From: Vibrio vulnificus NBRC 15645 = ATCC 27562
Lineage (GTDB): Bacteria > Pseudomonadota > Gammaproteobacteria > Enterobacterales > Vibrionaceae
Length of the DNA stretch: 64,000 nt
Assembly: GCF_002224265.1 (NCBI RefSeq)
Contig: NZ_CP012881.1
Span: 1,984,001 to 2,048,000 of the forward strand
Reading direction: 5' to 3'
A program made the translations under genes and the position numbers. Shown here piece after piece: positions 19,620 through 29,146 of this stretch (position 1 is its first letter; each line of letters starts with the position of its first letter). Below the pieces are notes generated by a model that worked only from the letters and a program-made list of their open reading frames with translations, was not told the DNA's origin and did no database searches.

Positions 19620-20660
19620 ATGCTAAAAGTTGCGATCAATGGATTTGGACGTATCGGTCGTAATGTTCTGCGCGCCGTGTATGAAAGCGGTAAGCATCAA
19701 CAAATTAAAGTGGTTGCGGTTAATGAGCTTGCTCAGCCAGAAGCCATGGCTCACTTGCTGCAATATGACACCAGTCATGGACGTTTTGGCAAGAGAATCT
19801 CCCACGATCAAGAACATCTCTACGTTCACCATGACGCTTGCCCTCAAGGTAAGGGCGAGTTCGATTCTATCCGTATTCTGCACCTTTCCGAAATCAATCT
19901 TCTGCCTTGGCGTGACCTCGAGGTCGATCTGGTCCTCGATTGTACTGGCGTGTTTGGTTGCCAAGCTGATGGGTTAGAGCACATCAAAGCCGGAGCGAAG
20001 AAAGTGCTGTTTTCGCATCCAGGTGCCAGTGATCTCGACAACACCATCATCTATGGTGTTAACCATGAAACCTTGAAAGCCGAGCACAACGTCGTTTCCA
20101 ACGGTTCGTGTACCACTAACTGTATTGTGCCGATCATTAAAGTGTTGGACGAGGCATTTGGCATTGAATCTGGCACCATTACCACCATTCACTCTTCGAT
20201 GAATGATCAACAAGTGATTGATGCCTATCACAGCGACTTACGCCGCACTCGAGCCGCAAGCCAATCTATCATTCCGGTGGATACCAAGTTGCATAAGGGA
20301 ATTGAAAGAATCTTCCCGAAATTTTCCAACAAATTTGAAGCTATTTCAGTGAGAGTGCCGACAGTAAACGTCACTGCAATGGATTTAAGTGTCACGATTA
20401 ATACAAATGTGAAAGTTAATGACGTAAATCAAACCATTGTTAACGCATCTCAGTGTACATTACGTGGCATTGTTGACTATACTGAAGCGCCGCTCGTTTC
20501 CATCGACTTTAATCATGATCCCCATAGCGCGATTGTCGATGGTAGCCAAACTCGAGTCAGTAACGGGCATTTAGTGAAAATGCTGGTTTGGTGCGATAAC
20601 GAATGGGGCTTTGCGAACCGTATGCTGGATACTGCGCTCGCAATGCAAGCTGCCAAATAG
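19620..20660 (+). CDS. epd: erythrose-4-phosphate dehydrogenase
   Basis: GAPDH-family enzyme that oxidises erythrose 4-phosphate to 4-phosphoerythronate, the first step of pyridoxal 5'-phosphate synthesis by the DXP-dependent route. It has 346 residues, the NAD motif [11 protein letters not shown] at residue 5, and catalytic Cys in SNGSCTTNC near 155. The Epd-type block [20 protein letters not shown] separates it from glycolytic GapA. It is followed by pgk and fbaA, the usual gamma-proteobacterial order. pdxJ, later in the same pathway, is also in the window. Confidence 0.94.
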   Translation: MLKVAINGFGRIGRNVLRAVYESGKHQQIKVVAVNELAQPEAMAHLLQYDTSHGRFGKRISHDQEHLYVHHDACPQGKGEFDSIRILHLSEINLLPWRDLEVDLVLDCTGVFGCQADGLEHIKAGAKKVLFSHPGASDLDNTIIYGVNHETLKAEHNVVSNGSCTTNCIVPIIKVLDEAFGIESGTITTIHSSMNDQQVIDAYHSDLRRTRAASQSIIPVDTKLHKGIERIFPKFSNKFEAISVRVPTVNVTAMDLSVTINTNVKVNDVNQTIVNASQCTLRGIVDYTEAPLVSIDFNHDPHSAIVDGSQTRVSNGHLVKMLVWCDNEWGFANRMLDTALAMQAAK

Positions 20661-20810
20661 TCGTATCGGCAGCGTCGGAGAAAATTTATTTTTAGCCTTG
20701 AAATAAATTTGTAATGACTCCATATCAATAACCAGTTTGAAGAATTAACAGGCTTGGCAGGGTTGCCGAGTTTTCAAAAACTTTATTTTTAATATTTGAG
20801 AGGACACATC

Positions 20811-21971
20811 ATGTCTGTAATCAAGATGACTGACCTGGATCTAGCAGGTAAACGTGTATTCATCCGTGCTGACCTAAACGTGCCAGTAAAAGACGGTAAA
20901 GTAACTTCTGATGCACGTATCATCGCATCTCTTCCTACTATCAAGCTATGTCTAGAAGCTGGCGCGAAAGTAATGGTCACTTCTCACCTAGGTCGTCCTA
21001 CTGAAGGTGAATACGCAGAAGAGTTCTCTCTACAACCAGTGGTTAACTACCTAAACGACGCGCTAGATTGCGAAGTGAAATTGGCTAAAGATTACCTAGA
21101 TGGTCTTGAGCTAAACGCTGGTGAACTTGTTGTTCTTGAAAACGTTCGCTTTAACAAAGGCGAGAAGAAAAACGACGAAGCACTTTCTAAAAAATACGCG
21201 GCACTATGTGACGTATTCGTAATGGATGCATTCGGTACAGCTCACCGTGCACAAGCGTCAACTCACGGTGTGGGTATGTTTGCTGAAGTAGCGTGTGCGG
21301 GCCCTCTACTTGCTGCTGAACTAGAAGCACTCGGCAAAGCAATGAGCAACCCAGAGCGTCCTCTAGTTGCTATCGTTGGTGGTTCAAAAGTGTCTACTAA
21401 ACTAACGGTTCTTGAGTCACTATCTAAAATCGCTGACCAACTTGTTGTTGGTGGTGGTATCGCGAACACATTCATCGCCGCTGAAGGTCACAACGTAGGT
21501 AAGTCTCTATACGAAGCTGACCTAGTTGAAACGGCTCAAAAGCTAATGAAAGAGTGTGCAATTCCTGTTGCCACTGACGTAGCGTGTGCGAAAGCATTCG
21601 ACGAGAACGCAGAAGCGGAAATCAAACATGTTTCTGAAGTACAAGACGATGACATGATCTTCGACCTTGGTCCAGAATCAACGGCAGCACTAGCTGAAAT
21701 CATCGCAAACGCGAAAACTATCCTTTGGAATGGCCCTGTAGGTGTATTCGAGTTCAAGAACTTTGAAGCGGGTACGAAAGGTATTTCTGAAGCGATCGCT
21801 CAGTCTCCTGCATTCTCTGTAGCTGGCGGTGGCGATACTCTAGCGGCTATCGACAAGTTCGGTATCAAAGCGGACGTCTCTTACATCTCTACTGGTGGCG
21901 GTGCGTTCCTTGAGTTTGTAGAAGGTAAAGTACTTCCAGCTGTTGAAATGCTAGAAGCACGCGCTAAGTAA
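20811..21971 (+). CDS. pgk: phosphoglycerate kinase
   Basis: Glycolytic kinase that transfers phosphate from 1,3-bisphosphoglycerate to ADP. It has 386 residues from [11 protein letters not shown]. Signatures are [13 protein letters not shown] near residue 12 and the nucleotide-binding [13 protein letters not shown] near the C-terminus. The start at 20811 has GAGAGGA upstream; the frame is open 5 codons earlier. Codon bias is strong. The 150-base gap after epd has no obvious terminator, so read-through from epd is possible in addition to its own promoter. Confidence 0.97.
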   Translation: MSVIKMTDLDLAGKRVFIRADLNVPVKDGKVTSDARIIASLPTIKLCLEAGAKVMVTSHLGRPTEGEYAEEFSLQPVVNYLNDALDCEVKLAKDYLDGLELNAGELVVLENVRFNKGEKKNDEALSKKYAALCDVFVMDAFGTAHRAQASTHGVGMFAEVACAGPLLAAELEALGKAMSNPERPLVAIVGGSKVSTKLTVLESLSKIADQLVVGGGIANTFIAAEGHNVGKSLYEADLVETAQKLMKECAIPVATDVACAKAFDENAEAEIKHVSEVQDDDMIFDLGPESTAALAEIIANAKTILWNGPVGVFEFKNFEAGTKGISEAIAQSPAFSVAGGGDTLAAIDKFGIKADVSYISTGGGAFLEFVEGKVLPAVEMLEARAK

Positions 21972-21977
21972 TTAAAC

Positions 21978-22012
21978 GAAGGCGGGGGTTACTCTCCCGC
22001 TTTCTTGTTTGC
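21978..22012 (+). terminator. terminator-like hairpin between pgk and fbaA
   Basis: Stem GCGGG / CCCGC around a loop of about 9 bases, then TTTCTTGTTT. Of moderate strength, so partial read-through into fbaA is possible. Confidence 0.6.
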
Positions 22013-22028
22013 GGCACATCTCATTTTT

Positions 22029-22064
22029 GCTAGAATAGCGCGAGTTGTGAGCAAACGTTTGCAA
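22029..22064 (+). promoter_or_regulatory. fbaA promoter (extended -10) and PurR-like palindrome
   Basis: TGCTAGAAT at about 22028-22036 resembles an extended -10 box. Just downstream, GAGCAAACGTTTGCAA (22049-22064) contains the perfect 12-base palindrome GCAAACGTTTGC. Its position at or after the start of transcription would suit a repressor. Confidence 0.55.
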
Positions 22065-22120
22065 GAATTTAAACTTAACGAGTTTTATTTTTAAAACGAC
22101 AGATAAATAGGATTACATCC

Positions 22121-23197
22121 ATGTCTAAGATCTTCGATTTCGTAAAACCAGGTGTTATCTCTGGTGATGACGTTCAGAAAGTATTTGAAGTAGCAAAAGA
22201 AAACAACTTCGCTCTTCCAGCTGTAAACGTAGTAAACACTGATTCAATCAACGGTGTTCTTGAAGCAGCTTCTAAAGTGAAAGCGCCAGTTGTTGTTCAG
22301 TTCTCTAACGGCGGTGCTGCTTTCTTCGCTGGTAAAGGCGTGAAACTTGAAGGTCAAGGTGCTCAAATCCTTGGTGCTATCGCTGGTGCGAAATACGTAC
22401 ACGCAGTTGCTGAAGCTTACGGTGTGCCAGTAATCCTACACACTGACCACGCTGCTAAGAAGCTACTTCCATGGATCGACGGTCTACTAGACGCAGGTGA
22501 AGAGTTCTTCGCTCAAACTGGTAAACCTCTATTCTCTTCTCACATGATCGACCTTTCTGAAGAGTCTCTAGAAGAGAACATCGAAATCTGTGCTAAGTAC
22601 CTAGCTCGTATGGAAAAAATGGGTATGACTCTAGAGTTTGAACTAGGTTGTACTGGTGGTGAAGAAGACGGCGTAGACAACTCTCACATGGATCAGTCTG
22701 AGCTTTACACTTCTCCAGAAGACGTTGCTTACGCGTACGAGAAACTGATCCCAATCAGCCACCGTTTCACTATCGCAGCATCTTTCGGTAACGTGCACGG
22801 TGTTTACCAAGCAGGTAACGTTGTTCTAACTCCAACTATCCTACGTGATTCTCAAGCTTACTGTTCTGAGAAATTTGGTATCGCTCCAAACGCACTAAAC
22901 TTCGTATTCCACGGTGGTTCTGGTTCTTCTGAAGCAGAAATCAAAGAGTCTATCAGCTACGGTGTTATCAAAATGAACATCGATACTGATACTCAGTGGG
23001 CAACTTGGGACGGTATTCGTCAGTACGAAGCGAAGAACCACGATTACCTACAAGGTCAAATCGGTAACCCAACTGGCGAATCTGCGCCAAACAAGAAATA
23101 CTACGATCCACGTGTATGGCTACGTGCTGGCCAAGAGTCAATGGTTGCTCGTCTAGAGAAAGCATTCGCTGACCTTAACGCAGTTGACGTACTGTAA
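22121..23197 (+). CDS. fbaA: class II fructose-bisphosphate aldolase
   Basis: Zinc-dependent glycolytic aldolase splitting fructose 1,6-bisphosphate. It has 358 residues. Zinc ligands lie in VILHTDHAAKKLLPW (near 107-115) and FHGGSGSSEAEI (near 265), with the acidic block ELGCTGGEEDGVD near 175. Codon use is extremely biased, as expected for a very highly expressed protein. It ends at a strong terminator. Confidence 0.97.
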   Translation: MSKIFDFVKPGVISGDDVQKVFEVAKENNFALPAVNVVNTDSINGVLEAASKVKAPVVVQFSNGGAAFFAGKGVKLEGQGAQILGAIAGAKYVHAVAEAYGVPVILHTDHAAKKLLPWIDGLLDAGEEFFAQTGKPLFSSHMIDLSEESLEENIEICAKYLARMEKMGMTLEFELGCTGGEEDGVDNSHMDQSELYTSPEDVAYAYEKLIPISHRFTIAASFGNVHGVYQAGNVVLTPTILRDSQAYCSEKFGIAPNALNFVFHGGSGSSEAEIKESISYGVIKMNIDTDTQWATWDGIRQYEAKNHDYLQGQIGNPTGESAPNKKYYDPRVWLRAGQESMVARLEKAFADLNAVDVL

Positions 23198-23222
23198 TTC
23201 TGAACAGAATGATTTGCAGACA

Positions 23223-23249
23223 AAACCCGCTCTCTGAGCGGGTTTTTTT
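23223..23249 (+). terminator. Rho-independent terminator of fbaA
   Basis: Stem AACCCGCTC / GAGCGGGTT with loop TCT and a seven-T tail. Confidence 0.92.
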
Positions 23250-23341
23250 ATACCACTTGCTGACGGATAGAAAAACTCTGGCACAGTTTGAAATAATTGC
23301 TTAATCTTGATCAGCGATATTGAACGGAGTGTAAATCTCTG

Positions 23342-23386
23342 TTTTGACAGCTTTTGCAAAAACCTGACTTTGCAAAATGTCAAAAA
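23342..23386. repeat. inverted/direct repeat cluster upstream of mscS
   Basis: TTTTGACA at 23342-23349 pairs with TGTCAAAA at 23379-23386. Between them are two direct near-copies of TTTGCAAAA (about 23353-23361 and 23369-23377). Could be an operator for mscS, whose start is 107 bases further on; no regulator is recognised. Confidence 0.5.
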
Positions 23387-23492
23387 TGAGATATCGTGCC
23401 AAAATTCTGACGCATATTCAGATGACTAACAAGAACGGGCGTATATATAACGCCAGTACCATTTTTAAAGTCATAACTTGAGGAATAACATT

Positions 23493-24356
23493 ATGGCAGG
23501 TGAAACAGTGGGGATTGATACCTCATTAGTGGATGGTCTAAATCAGGCTGAAACTTGGCTAACCAACAATTCAGATCTACTGATTCAGTACGGTGTGAAC
23601 ATTATTTCTGCGATCGTCATTCTGTTCATTGGTAACATCATTGTGAAAGCCGTTGCGAACAGTGTATCGAAAGTTCTTAATAAGAAAGAAATGGACAAAG
23701 CGGTGGTAGAGTTTATCCACGGTTTAGTTCGTTACTTGCTGTTTGTTATCGTATTGATTGCCGCTTTAGGCCGTGTTGGTGTTGAAACCGCCTCTGTTGT
23801 TGCAGTGATCGGTGCGGCGGGTCTTGCTGTTGGCCTTGCTCTACAGGGTTCTCTATCAAACTTTGCTGCTGGTGTTTTGATCGTTGCATTCCGTCCGTTT
23901 AAATCGGGTGACTACGTGGAAATCGGTGGTGTAGCGGGCTCTGTTGAAGCAATTCAGATTTTCCAAACGGTCTTGAAAACCCCTGACAATAAGATGGTGG
24001 TTGTGCCTAACTCAGGTGTGATTGGTGGTGCGATCACTAACTATTCTCGCCATGCCACACGCCGTGTCGATCTCATGATCGGTGTTTCATACAAATCGGA
24101 TCTGAAGAAAACCAAACAAGTGATCCGTGAGACGCTAGAAAAAGATACGCGTATTTTGAAAGATCCAGACATGACAATCGGTGTTGTTGCTCTGGCTGAT
24201 TCATCGGTGAACTTCGTGGTACGTCCATGGTGTAAAACGGAAGATTACTGGGCAGTATATTTTGATTCGATGCAGGCTATTAAAGAAGCATTGGATGCAA
24301 ATGGTATCGAGATCCCATTCCCACAAATGGATGTACACCTAAACAAGGTGGACTAA
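23493..24356 (+). CDS. mscS: small-conductance mechanosensitive channel MscS
   Basis: Heptameric inner-membrane channel that opens on hypo-osmotic shock. It has 287 residues, close to E. coli MscS. Three membrane segments lie at about 30-52, 70-90 and 95-130. The pore helix is rich in Gly and Ala (AVIGAAGLAVGLALQGSL). The cytoplasmic beta domain follows (GDYVEIGGVAGSVEAI). The ATG at 23493 has TTGAGGAA upstream. It follows fbaA as in E. coli but has its own transcription unit. Confidence 0.95.
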   Translation: MAGETVGIDTSLVDGLNQAETWLTNNSDLLIQYGVNIISAIVILFIGNIIVKAVANSVSKVLNKKEMDKAVVEFIHGLVRYLLFVIVLIAALGRVGVETASVVAVIGAAGLAVGLALQGSLSNFAAGVLIVAFRPFKSGDYVEIGGVAGSVEAIQIFQTVLKTPDNKMVVVPNSGVIGGAITNYSRHATRRVDLMIGVSYKSDLKKTKQVIRETLEKDTRILKDPDMTIGVVALADSSVNFVVRPWCKTEDYWAVYFDSMQAIKEALDANGIEIPFPQMDVHLNKVD

Positions 24357-24368
24357 ATCCAAATCTAA

Positions 24369-24397
24369 AAAAGCGAGGTTACGACCTCGCTTTTTGT
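24369..24397. terminator. bidirectional terminator between mscS and argO
   Basis: Stem AAGCGAGGT / ACCTCGCTT with loop TACG, flanked by A-run and T-run; the genes are convergent. Confidence 0.88.
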
Positions 24398-24423
24398 TTC
24401 CGTCAAACCACGCTTTATTGCAG

Positions 24424-25044
24424 TTATGCCAAAAGAGACTTAGTAAGAAGCGCAGCGATGGTAAACATCATAGCCGCCACCGCAATGTCTATCCCTCTCT
24501 TCACTTTGGGCTTTGATAATGTTGGCCCTAGTTTTGCGGCACCCATGGAGAGTGCGTAGAACCAAGTAAACGATGCCAGCGTGGTTCCAATCGCAAAGGC
24601 AATGCGATCATGCCCCTCAAATTGGCCGCCAATCGAGCCTAAAATCACCACCGTATCCAGATACAGATGTGGATTTAATACCGTAACAGCCAAAGCTCCC
24701 AAAATGACCGTTCTGCGTCCACGAGCAATCACTTCGTGATGCTTCTCAACTTGTTCTATGGGTTTAAAAGCGCTTTTGAGCGACATCAAACCGTACACAC
24801 TGAGAAAGGCAATGCCGCCCAATGTCACCGCGGTAAGCAGTAGCTCATTTTGCGAGAGAATGGCACCACCGCCAAAAATACCCAGAGAAATAAACACCAT
24901 ATCTAAGACACTGCAAACCGCTGCAGTCGTTAAATGGTGGTTACGTTTGATGCCCTGATTGAGTACGAAGGCATTTTGAGCCCCAATGGGAATAATCATG
25001 GTGGCACCTAAACCAAAGCCTTGCAGTAACACCCAAAAATTCAC
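24424..25044 (-). CDS. argO: LysE-family arginine exporter
   Basis: Inner-membrane amino-acid exporter of the LysE family, 206 residues, about six hydrophobic segments. The family block GATMIIPIGAQNAFVLNQGI is at the N-terminus. I chose the GTG at 25044 because CCGAGG lies 7 bases upstream; the longer frame to 25062 would need TTG. It is divergent from argP, which in E. coli activates argO when arginine is high. Export of arginine rather than lysine is inferred from this neighbour. Confidence 0.9.
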   Translation of the reverse strand: MNFWVLLQGFGLGATMIIPIGAQNAFVLNQGIKRNHHLTTAAVCSVLDMVFISLGIFGGGAILSQNELLLTAVTLGGIAFLSVYGLMSLKSAFKPIEQVEKHHEVIARGRRTVILGALAVTVLNPHLYLDTVVILGSIGGQFEGHDRIAFAIGTTLASFTWFYALSMGAAKLGPTLSKPKVKRGIDIAVAAMMFTIAALLTKSLLA

Positions 25045-25171
25045 GATAAACCTCGGTAACAATGATCTAATGATAAAGAGAATGTGAGCAAGGTATCGTT
25101 TTAACTGGCATAAGTATAATTAATGATTTTAATCCTATATAAGCAATACTGATTTGTTTGAGGGAAGTGCA

Positions 25172-26068
25172 ATGCGTGGTTTAGATTACAAATGGATAGA
25201 GGCGTTAGATGCGGTCGTTGCACAAGGTGGATTTGAGCGAGCTGCGGAAGAGTTGTACATCTCTCAATCGGCGGTATCGCAGAGAATTAAACAACTAGAG
25301 CGCTTTTTGGCGCAACCAGTGCTAATACGTGAACAACCACCTAAACCAACACTTGTGGGAAAGAAGTTGTTGGGCTTGTATCGACGCGTGCGCATTCTTG
25401 AACACGAGCTCATTCCTGAGCTCATGAACGATGACACAGCAAAGCCCATTCAACTGGCGTTGGCAACCAACGCGGATAGTTTGGCCACGTGGTTATTGCC
25501 AGCACTCAAAGAGGTGATGACACTGCGACAAGTAGAACTAAATTTAGCCATCTATGGAGAATCCCGTTCCATTGAAAAGCTAAAGAGTGGTGAAGTGGCT
25601 GGCGCGATCAGCCTTGAGTCGCAACCTATTGCGGGGTGTAAAGCCGACTACCTTGGGCGCATGGACTATGTGTGTGTCGCCAGTCCGGATTTTTATCAAC
25701 GTTATTTTTCTGCAGGGGTGAATTACCAAACCTTGCGGAAAGCGCCAGCGGTGTCCTATGACCAATATGATGATCTTCATAACCGTTTTTTGCACGACCA
25801 TTTCAACATCTCTCGCGATTCCATCATCAATCATAATGTTGGAAGCTCAGAAGCGTTTGTCCGCCTTGCCGTTTCAGGAATTGCTTACTGTTTAATTCCC
25901 AAGCTGCAAATCGAACAAGAGTTGGCGTCGGGCGCACTGATGGACATCACGCCAGGATTTTTATTGTCTTATCGTATCTATTGGCATCATTGGCAGCTAG
26001 AAAGCGGGGTGTTGAAGGAAATTTCGCAAGCGATTGTTGAATACGCACGAGCTCATTTACCCCAGTAG
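25172..26068 (+). CDS. argP: LysR-type regulator ArgP (IciA)
   Basis: LysR-type transcription factor of 299 residues from [15 protein letters not shown]. The N-terminal helix-turn-helix ([23 protein letters not shown]) covers about residues 18-40, and the effector domain follows. E. coli ArgP responds to lysine and arginine and controls argO, dapB and others. Divergent arrangement with argO over a 127-base gap supports the same control here. Confidence 0.93.
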   Translation: MRGLDYKWIEALDAVVAQGGFERAAEELYISQSAVSQRIKQLERFLAQPVLIREQPPKPTLVGKKLLGLYRRVRILEHELIPELMNDDTAKPIQLALATNADSLATWLLPALKEVMTLRQVELNLAIYGESRSIEKLKSGEVAGAISLESQPIAGCKADYLGRMDYVCVASPDFYQRYFSAGVNYQTLRKAPAVSYDQYDDLHNRFLHDHFNISRDSIINHNVGSSEAFVRLAVSGIAYCLIPKLQIEQELASGALMDITPGFLLSYRIYWHHWQLESGVLKEISQAIVEYARAHLPQ

Positions 26069-26196
26069 AGGCGACTCGGGAGATCATTAGTACAGGGATA
26101 ACAGAGTCAAAGTTGTGTAAGAAGTGTTCATGAGATATTGGTTAATCTGCTAAACCTTCTATTATCAAGACAGTTTCTTTACAGAAGGTTTATGGC

Positions 26197-26889
26197 ATGA
26201 AATGGTTTCCTACAAGCGTGGTGCTTTCGGCAAGTTTGGTCGCGGGTTATGCAATGGCAGAGGCCCCCAGCTTCGCTCACCTGTCAACCACGGGTTATGG
26301 TGAAGTGGTTGCAAAACCGGATATGGCGATATTTACGGTGAAAGTGGTGGATTCGACCATGACCGCAGAATCCGCCAAACAGTCAGTTGATACCACAGTG
26401 GATGCTTTTTTAGCGGCTTTAACCAAGGCGGGAGTGGATAAACAGCAAATCACCAGTACCAATCTCTATCTTGCTCCTCAATATCATTACCCGAAAAATG
26501 AAAAGCCAGACCTCGTTGGTTATCGCGCTTCTCGTAGTGTTACGGTGAAAGTCGCCAACTTAGCAAACCTTAATGCCTATCTCGATCTTGCGTTGAATGC
26601 GGGGATCAATCAGGTAGATAATATTCAGTTGTTGGTTAGCAACGAGGCGGAATATCAGCAGCAAGCTCGCCTTGAAGCGATTAAAGATGCGCAGCAGAAG
26701 GCGGGATTCTTGGCGAAAGGGTTTGGTAAGTCGCTAGGGGAAGTATGGCAGATCAACTACAACCAACCTAATGTGCAACCTGTGCTGATGCGCACTATGA
26801 TGATGGACGCAAAATCGGAAAGTAACAGCTATCAAGACTCAAGCTTAATCATTCGTGACCAAGTCGATGTGACGTACAAGCTTAATTAA
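26197..26889 (+). CDS. SIMPL-domain periplasmic protein (YggE-like)
   Basis: Protein of 230 residues with signal peptide (cleavage probably after YAMA) and a SIMPL (DUF541) domain: LSTTGYGEVVAKPDMAIFTV at the start, then a central RASRSVTVKV. E. coli YggE reduces the effects of oxidative stress; the mechanism is unclear. Single-gene unit ending at a terminator shared with serA. Confidence 0.88.
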   Translation: MKWFPTSVVLSASLVAGYAMAEAPSFAHLSTTGYGEVVAKPDMAIFTVKVVDSTMTAESAKQSVDTTVDAFLAALTKAGVDKQQITSTNLYLAPQYHYPKNEKPDLVGYRASRSVTVKVANLANLNAYLDLALNAGINQVDNIQLLVSNEAEYQQQARLEAIKDAQQKAGFLAKGFGKSLGEVWQINYNQPNVQPVLMRTMMMDAKSESNSYQDSSLIIRDQVDVTYKLN

Positions 26890-26910
26890 ATTTTAGCAAC
26901 ATGATGAATA

Positions 26911-26942
26911 AAACAAAGGGCAGGATAACCTGCCCTTTGTTG
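26911..26942. terminator. bidirectional terminator between SIMPL gene and serA
   Basis: Long stem ACAAAGGGCAGG / CCTGCCCTTTGT with loop ATAA, between convergent genes. Confidence 0.9.
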
Positions 26943-26948
26943 TTTCTA

Positions 26949-28178
26949 TTAGTGAAGGATTCGAGCTCGAATTGTGCCTTCGATCTCTTTAAGTTTGACC
27001 AGTGCTTCTTCGGAGCGCTCAGTTTCTACGTCAATCACCACATAACCAATATCGGCTGAGGTCTGCAGGTATTGACCCGCAATGTTGATGCCTTCTTCAG
27101 CAAAAATGGTGTTAATTTGCGTCAGAATGCCCGGACGGTTTTGGTGAATGTGGAGCAAGCGTGAGCAGCTACGATGTTCTGGCAGTGAAACTTCTGGGAA
27201 GTTAACACTGGATAGCGTTGAGCCATTGTCTGAGTATTTCGCCAGTTTGCCAGCCACTTCAACACCAATGTTCTCTTGTGCTTCTTGAGTTGAGCCGCCA
27301 ACGTGTGGAGTAAGAATCACATTGTCAAATTTTTGCAGTGGAGATTCGAATGCTTCAGCATTGGTGGCCGGTTCAACCGGGAAAACGTCAATCGCTGCAC
27401 CAGCAATATGACCTGATTCGAGTGAATGGCATAGCGCTTCAATATCGACCACGGTGCCACGAGCTGCGTTGATGAAGATAGAACCCGGCTTCATGCGAGC
27501 AAACTCTTCTGCACCCATCATATTTTTGGTTTCTGGCGTTTCTGGTACGTGTAGAGAAATCACGTCACACTTGTTGAGCAGTTCGCTCATGGTTGGGATT
27601 TGAGTTGCATTACCTAGCGAGAGCTTGTTCTCGATATCGTAGAAGTAAACACGCATACCTAGGTTTTCAGCAATAATACCAAGCTGAGTACCGATATGAC
27701 CGTAACCAATAATGCCTAGACGTTTCCCACGAGCTTCGTAAGAGTTGTCGGCACTTTTTTTCCAAATTCCGCGATGAGCCAAAGCGTTCTTTTCTGGAAT
27801 ACCACGTAGAAGCAGCAGGATTTGGCCAAGAACCAGCTCCGCCACACTGCGAGTGTTTGAGAAAGGCGCGTTAAAGACAGGAATACCACGTTTGGATGCT
27901 GCATTTAGATCCACTTGGTTGGTACCAATGCAGAAACAACCGATCGCAACCAGTTTTTGTGCCGCATTGATCACTTCTTCAGTTAAGTTGGTACGAGAAC
28001 GAATGCCAATGAAGTGCGCGTCTTTAACCGCTTCAAGAAGAGCATCGTCAGAAAGTGAGCCTTTGTGGTATTCGATATTGGTGTAACCCGCAGCTTGCAG
28101 CACTTCTACCGAAGAAGGGTGGAGGCCTTCAAGAAGTAAGATTTTTATTTTCTCTTTTTCCAGTGAAACTTTGGCCAT
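26949..28178 (-). CDS. serA: D-3-phosphoglycerate dehydrogenase
   Basis: First enzyme of serine synthesis, NAD-dependent oxidation of 3-phosphoglycerate. It has 409 residues. The NAD motif GIIGYGHIGTQLG is near 155-167 and the catalytic-histidine block TPHVGGSTQEAQENIG near 290. A C-terminal ACT domain (RPGILTQINTIFAEEGINI), from about residue 340, is for feedback inhibition by serine. It is downstream of rpiA but separated by a strong terminator, so it has its own promoter. Confidence 0.97.
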   Translation of the reverse strand: MAKVSLEKEKIKILLLEGLHPSSVEVLQAAGYTNIEYHKGSLSDDALLEAVKDAHFIGIRSRTNLTEEVINAAQKLVAIGCFCIGTNQVDLNAASKRGIPVFNAPFSNTRSVAELVLGQILLLLRGIPEKNALAHRGIWKKSADNSYEARGKRLGIIGYGHIGTQLGIIAENLGMRVYFYDIENKLSLGNATQIPTMSELLNKCDVISLHVPETPETKNMMGAEEFARMKPGSIFINAARGTVVDIEALCHSLESGHIAGAAIDVFPVEPATNAEAFESPLQKFDNVILTPHVGGSTQEAQENIGVEVAGKLAKYSDNGSTLSSVNFPEVSLPEHRSCSRLLHIHQNRPGILTQINTIFAEEGINIAGQYLQTSADIGYVVIDVETERSEEALVKLKEIEGTIRARILH

Positions 28179-28267
28179 TGTTTTCGTCCTTAAAATGGAA
28201 AGGTGGGCTAATTTGGCGCACGTTAAACAAAATCGTTAAGAGCAGTGAAATTAACAGTTTTGGCGGA

Positions 28268-28283
28268 GGACAAACGTTTCCTT
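28268..28283 (-). promoter_or_regulatory. PurR-like palindrome upstream of serA
   Basis: GGACAAACGTTTCCTT matches 9 of 11 fixed positions of the PurR consensus. It is 90-105 bases before the serA start, within the 200-base gap between the rpiA terminator and serA, so it is in promoter territory. Confidence 0.45.
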
Positions 28284-28373
28284 GTGCGTCTTCTGCTCAA
28301 TAAAGTAACAAAAAATTTTTGTTTTGGGTAAGAAAATTACGGAATAAGAGATAATTTTCTTCAAGAAAGTCAT

Positions 28374-28398
28374 AAAAAACGGCGCCCTTGGGCGCCGT
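28374..28398 (-). terminator. Rho-independent terminator of rpiA
   Basis: On the minus strand, ACGGCGCCC / GGGCGCCGT stem with a 2-3-base loop, followed by six T. About 40 bases after the rpiA stop. Confidence 0.93.
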
Positions 28399-28437
28399 CT
28401 GTAATCAAATAACGGAAAATAGCGCAAAACCAGCTAT

Positions 28438-29094
28438 TTATTCCTCAATTTTTGCACCTTCTGGAGTGCCGGTAATGACCACGTCAGCACCGCGATGAGC
28501 AAATAGGCCGACAGTGACGACACCTGGGATGCCGTTGATCTGATCTTCCAGTTGTTTTGGATTGGTGATCTTCATACCGTAAACATCAAGGATGACGTTA
28601 CCGTTGTCAGTAATCACTCCTTCGCGGTAACAAGGATCGCCACCAAGTTTAACCAATTGACGCGCAACGTATGAGCGAGCCATTGGGATGACTTCAACAG
28701 GAAGAGGGAAGGTCCCAAGAACATCGACAGCCTTTGTACCATCAACAATACAGATAAATTTGTCCGCAATCGCCGCAACGATCTTCTCGCGAGTGAGCGC
28801 CGCGCCACCGCCTTTTATCATTTCACGATCTGCGTTGATTTCGTCCGCGCCATCAACGTAAATGTCTAAAGAGGCGACTTCATTGCAGTCAAAAATTTTG
28901 ATGCCTAGCGCTTCAAGTTTCTCTGTTGATGCAACAGAGCTGGATACCGCACCTTTGATCTCTTCACTCATGGTTCCAAGAGCATCGATGAAGTGATTAA
29001 CCGTTGAGCCTGTTCCTACGCCAACAATGCTGCCTTTTTCCACATATTTGAGCGCTGCCCAACCAGCGGCTTTTTTCATTTCATCTTGAGTCAT
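28438..29094 (-). CDS. rpiA: ribose-5-phosphate isomerase A
   Basis: Interconverts ribose 5-phosphate and ribulose 5-phosphate. It has 218 residues. Key blocks are [21 protein letters not shown], and [14 protein letters not shown]. The ATG at 29094 was preferred over 29100 because AGGAG is 6 bases upstream of it and the N-terminus [14 protein letters not shown] then matches E. coli RpiA. It lies between fau and serA. Confidence 0.97.
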   Translation of the reverse strand: MTQDEMKKAAGWAALKYVEKGSIVGVGTGSTVNHFIDALGTMSEEIKGAVSSSVASTEKLEALGIKIFDCNEVASLDIYVDGADEINADREMIKGGGAALTREKIVAAIADKFICIVDGTKAVDVLGTFPLPVEVIPMARSYVARQLVKLGGDPCYREGVITDNGNVILDVYGMKITNPKQLEDQINGIPGVVTVGLFAHRGADVVITGTPEGAKIEE

Positions 29095-29146
29095 GCTCAT
29101 CTCCTGAATTGATGAAGGATAGTTCGTGCCGCGCGATTATAACGAG

